Below are positions 53,488 to 53,549 of a stretch of DNA of 53,549 nt, piece after piece. Numbering within the stretch: the stretch's first letter is position 1; the number at the start of each line of letters is the position of its first letter. Below the pieces are notes generated by a model that was given only the letters and a program-made list of their open reading frames with translations, was not told where the DNA came from and did no database searches. The translations under genes were made by a program, and so were the position numbers. Source of the stretch: Edaphobacter sp. (lineage in GTDB: Bacteria; Acidobacteriota; Terriglobia; Terriglobales; Acidobacteriaceae); the NCBI GenBank assembly GCA_025462755.1, contig JAOAPF010000145.1:1-53549 (forward strand). Direction: 5' to 3'.

Positions 53488-53549
53488 ATGTTCAACAAAG
53501 TCATCCTCATCGGCCGCCTCGGACAAAACGCAGAAGCCAAAACCGCTCA
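53488..53549 (+). CDS. ssb: Single-stranded DNA-binding protein (partial, start only)
   Basis: The last 62 bases encode MFNKVILIGRLGQNAEAKTA, the standard opening of SSB (N-K-V-x-L-I-G-R-L-G). GGAG ten bases before the ATG supports the start. The gene continues beyond the window. Next to a RepB-type primase, it is most likely the island's own ssb copy, part of a replication or transfer module. Confidence 0.88.
   Translation, partial: MFNKVILIGRLGQNAEAKTA

Larger units (their letters stand above)
14783..53549. mobile_element. Integrative genomic island inserted at tRNA-Leu (right end outside window)
   Basis: The whole stretch right of tRNA-Leu looks accessory: a site-specific integrase next to the tRNA, an antitoxin, defence-type helicase and methylase operons, an insertion sequence, recombinase relics, and at the far end a RepB-like primase and ssb as found in integrative or conjugative elements. 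I could not find a second copy of the tRNA 3' end within the window, so the right boundary lies beyond 53549. The island may be composite (nested elements). Confidence 0.7.

Noticed and set aside
14783-53549. Second copy of the tRNA-Leu 3' end (attR)
   Set aside because: I looked for the TTCGAGTCCCCCC and CTTCGGCACCA blocks in the rest of the window and did not find them; the right end probably lies outside.
1-53549. CRISPR array
   Set aside because: No regularly spaced identical repeats were seen; the only short-period repeats are in the inverted repeat at 173-302.

Overview
The window reads like an Acidobacteriota chromosome (Granulicella/Edaphobacter/Terriglobus-like by general character: high G+C, dispersed core genes, small secreted proteins). 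This is a judgement from protein flavour, not from a marker-gene search. It splits at a tRNA-Leu gene (14696-14782) into a conserved chromosomal part on the left and an accessory island that fills the rest and runs off the right edge.

Left part (1-14.7 kb): a partial gene end, a long inverted repeat, mutM (Fpg), a YncE-like secreted beta-propeller, a membrane protein fused to a spermidine-synthase-like domain, purA, an ABM-domain protein, an NTF2-like secreted protein, a HIT hydrolase, a six-S1-domain rpsA with a predicted promoter and terminator, a seven-helix-type membrane protein, two nearly identical small secreted peptides, a structured intergenic stretch that may encode an RNA, infC with an ATT start codon, a response regulator with a histone-H1-like Lys/Ala tail, and a short protein resembling an isolated histidine-kinase dimerisation helix.

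Island (from 14.78 kb): a tyrosine integrase sits directly downstream of tRNA-Leu(CAG), whose acceptor stem now carries a T-T mismatch. Next come an orphan Phd-type antitoxin with a palindromic operator, a coupled pair (62-aa protein plus 820-aa SMC/Rad50-like ATPase), a secreted protein gene broken by one in-frame TGA, several small hypothetical genes and a serine-recombinase relic. A tightly overlapping DISARM-like operon follows (23.3-36.0 kb): a DEAD-like helicase with a C-terminal DUF1998-type Cys motif, a SNF2 translocase (DrmD-like), an Eco57I-type adenine methyltransferase (DrmMI-like) and an HNH endonuclease. A convergent DUF262/HNH/AlbA_2 fusion lies beside it.

A complete IS1595-family element (38546-40800; 23-bp terminal repeats, 8-bp target duplication) with two passenger genes separates this from a second operon (41.3-51.6 kb). 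That operon encodes a 2504-aa sacsin-like protein with two GHKL ATPase modules and a second SNF2 translocase. A 5'-truncated phospholipase-D-type nuclease, a RepB-type primase and the start of an ssb gene follow, suggesting that the replication/transfer module of an integrative element begins here.

The most interesting candidates for an undescribed system are the sacsin-like ATPase/SNF2 pair and its combination with the DISARM-like operon. The coupled 62-aa/SMC-like pair, the tandem secreted peptides and the possible structured RNA at 12.45-12.72 kb are further leads.
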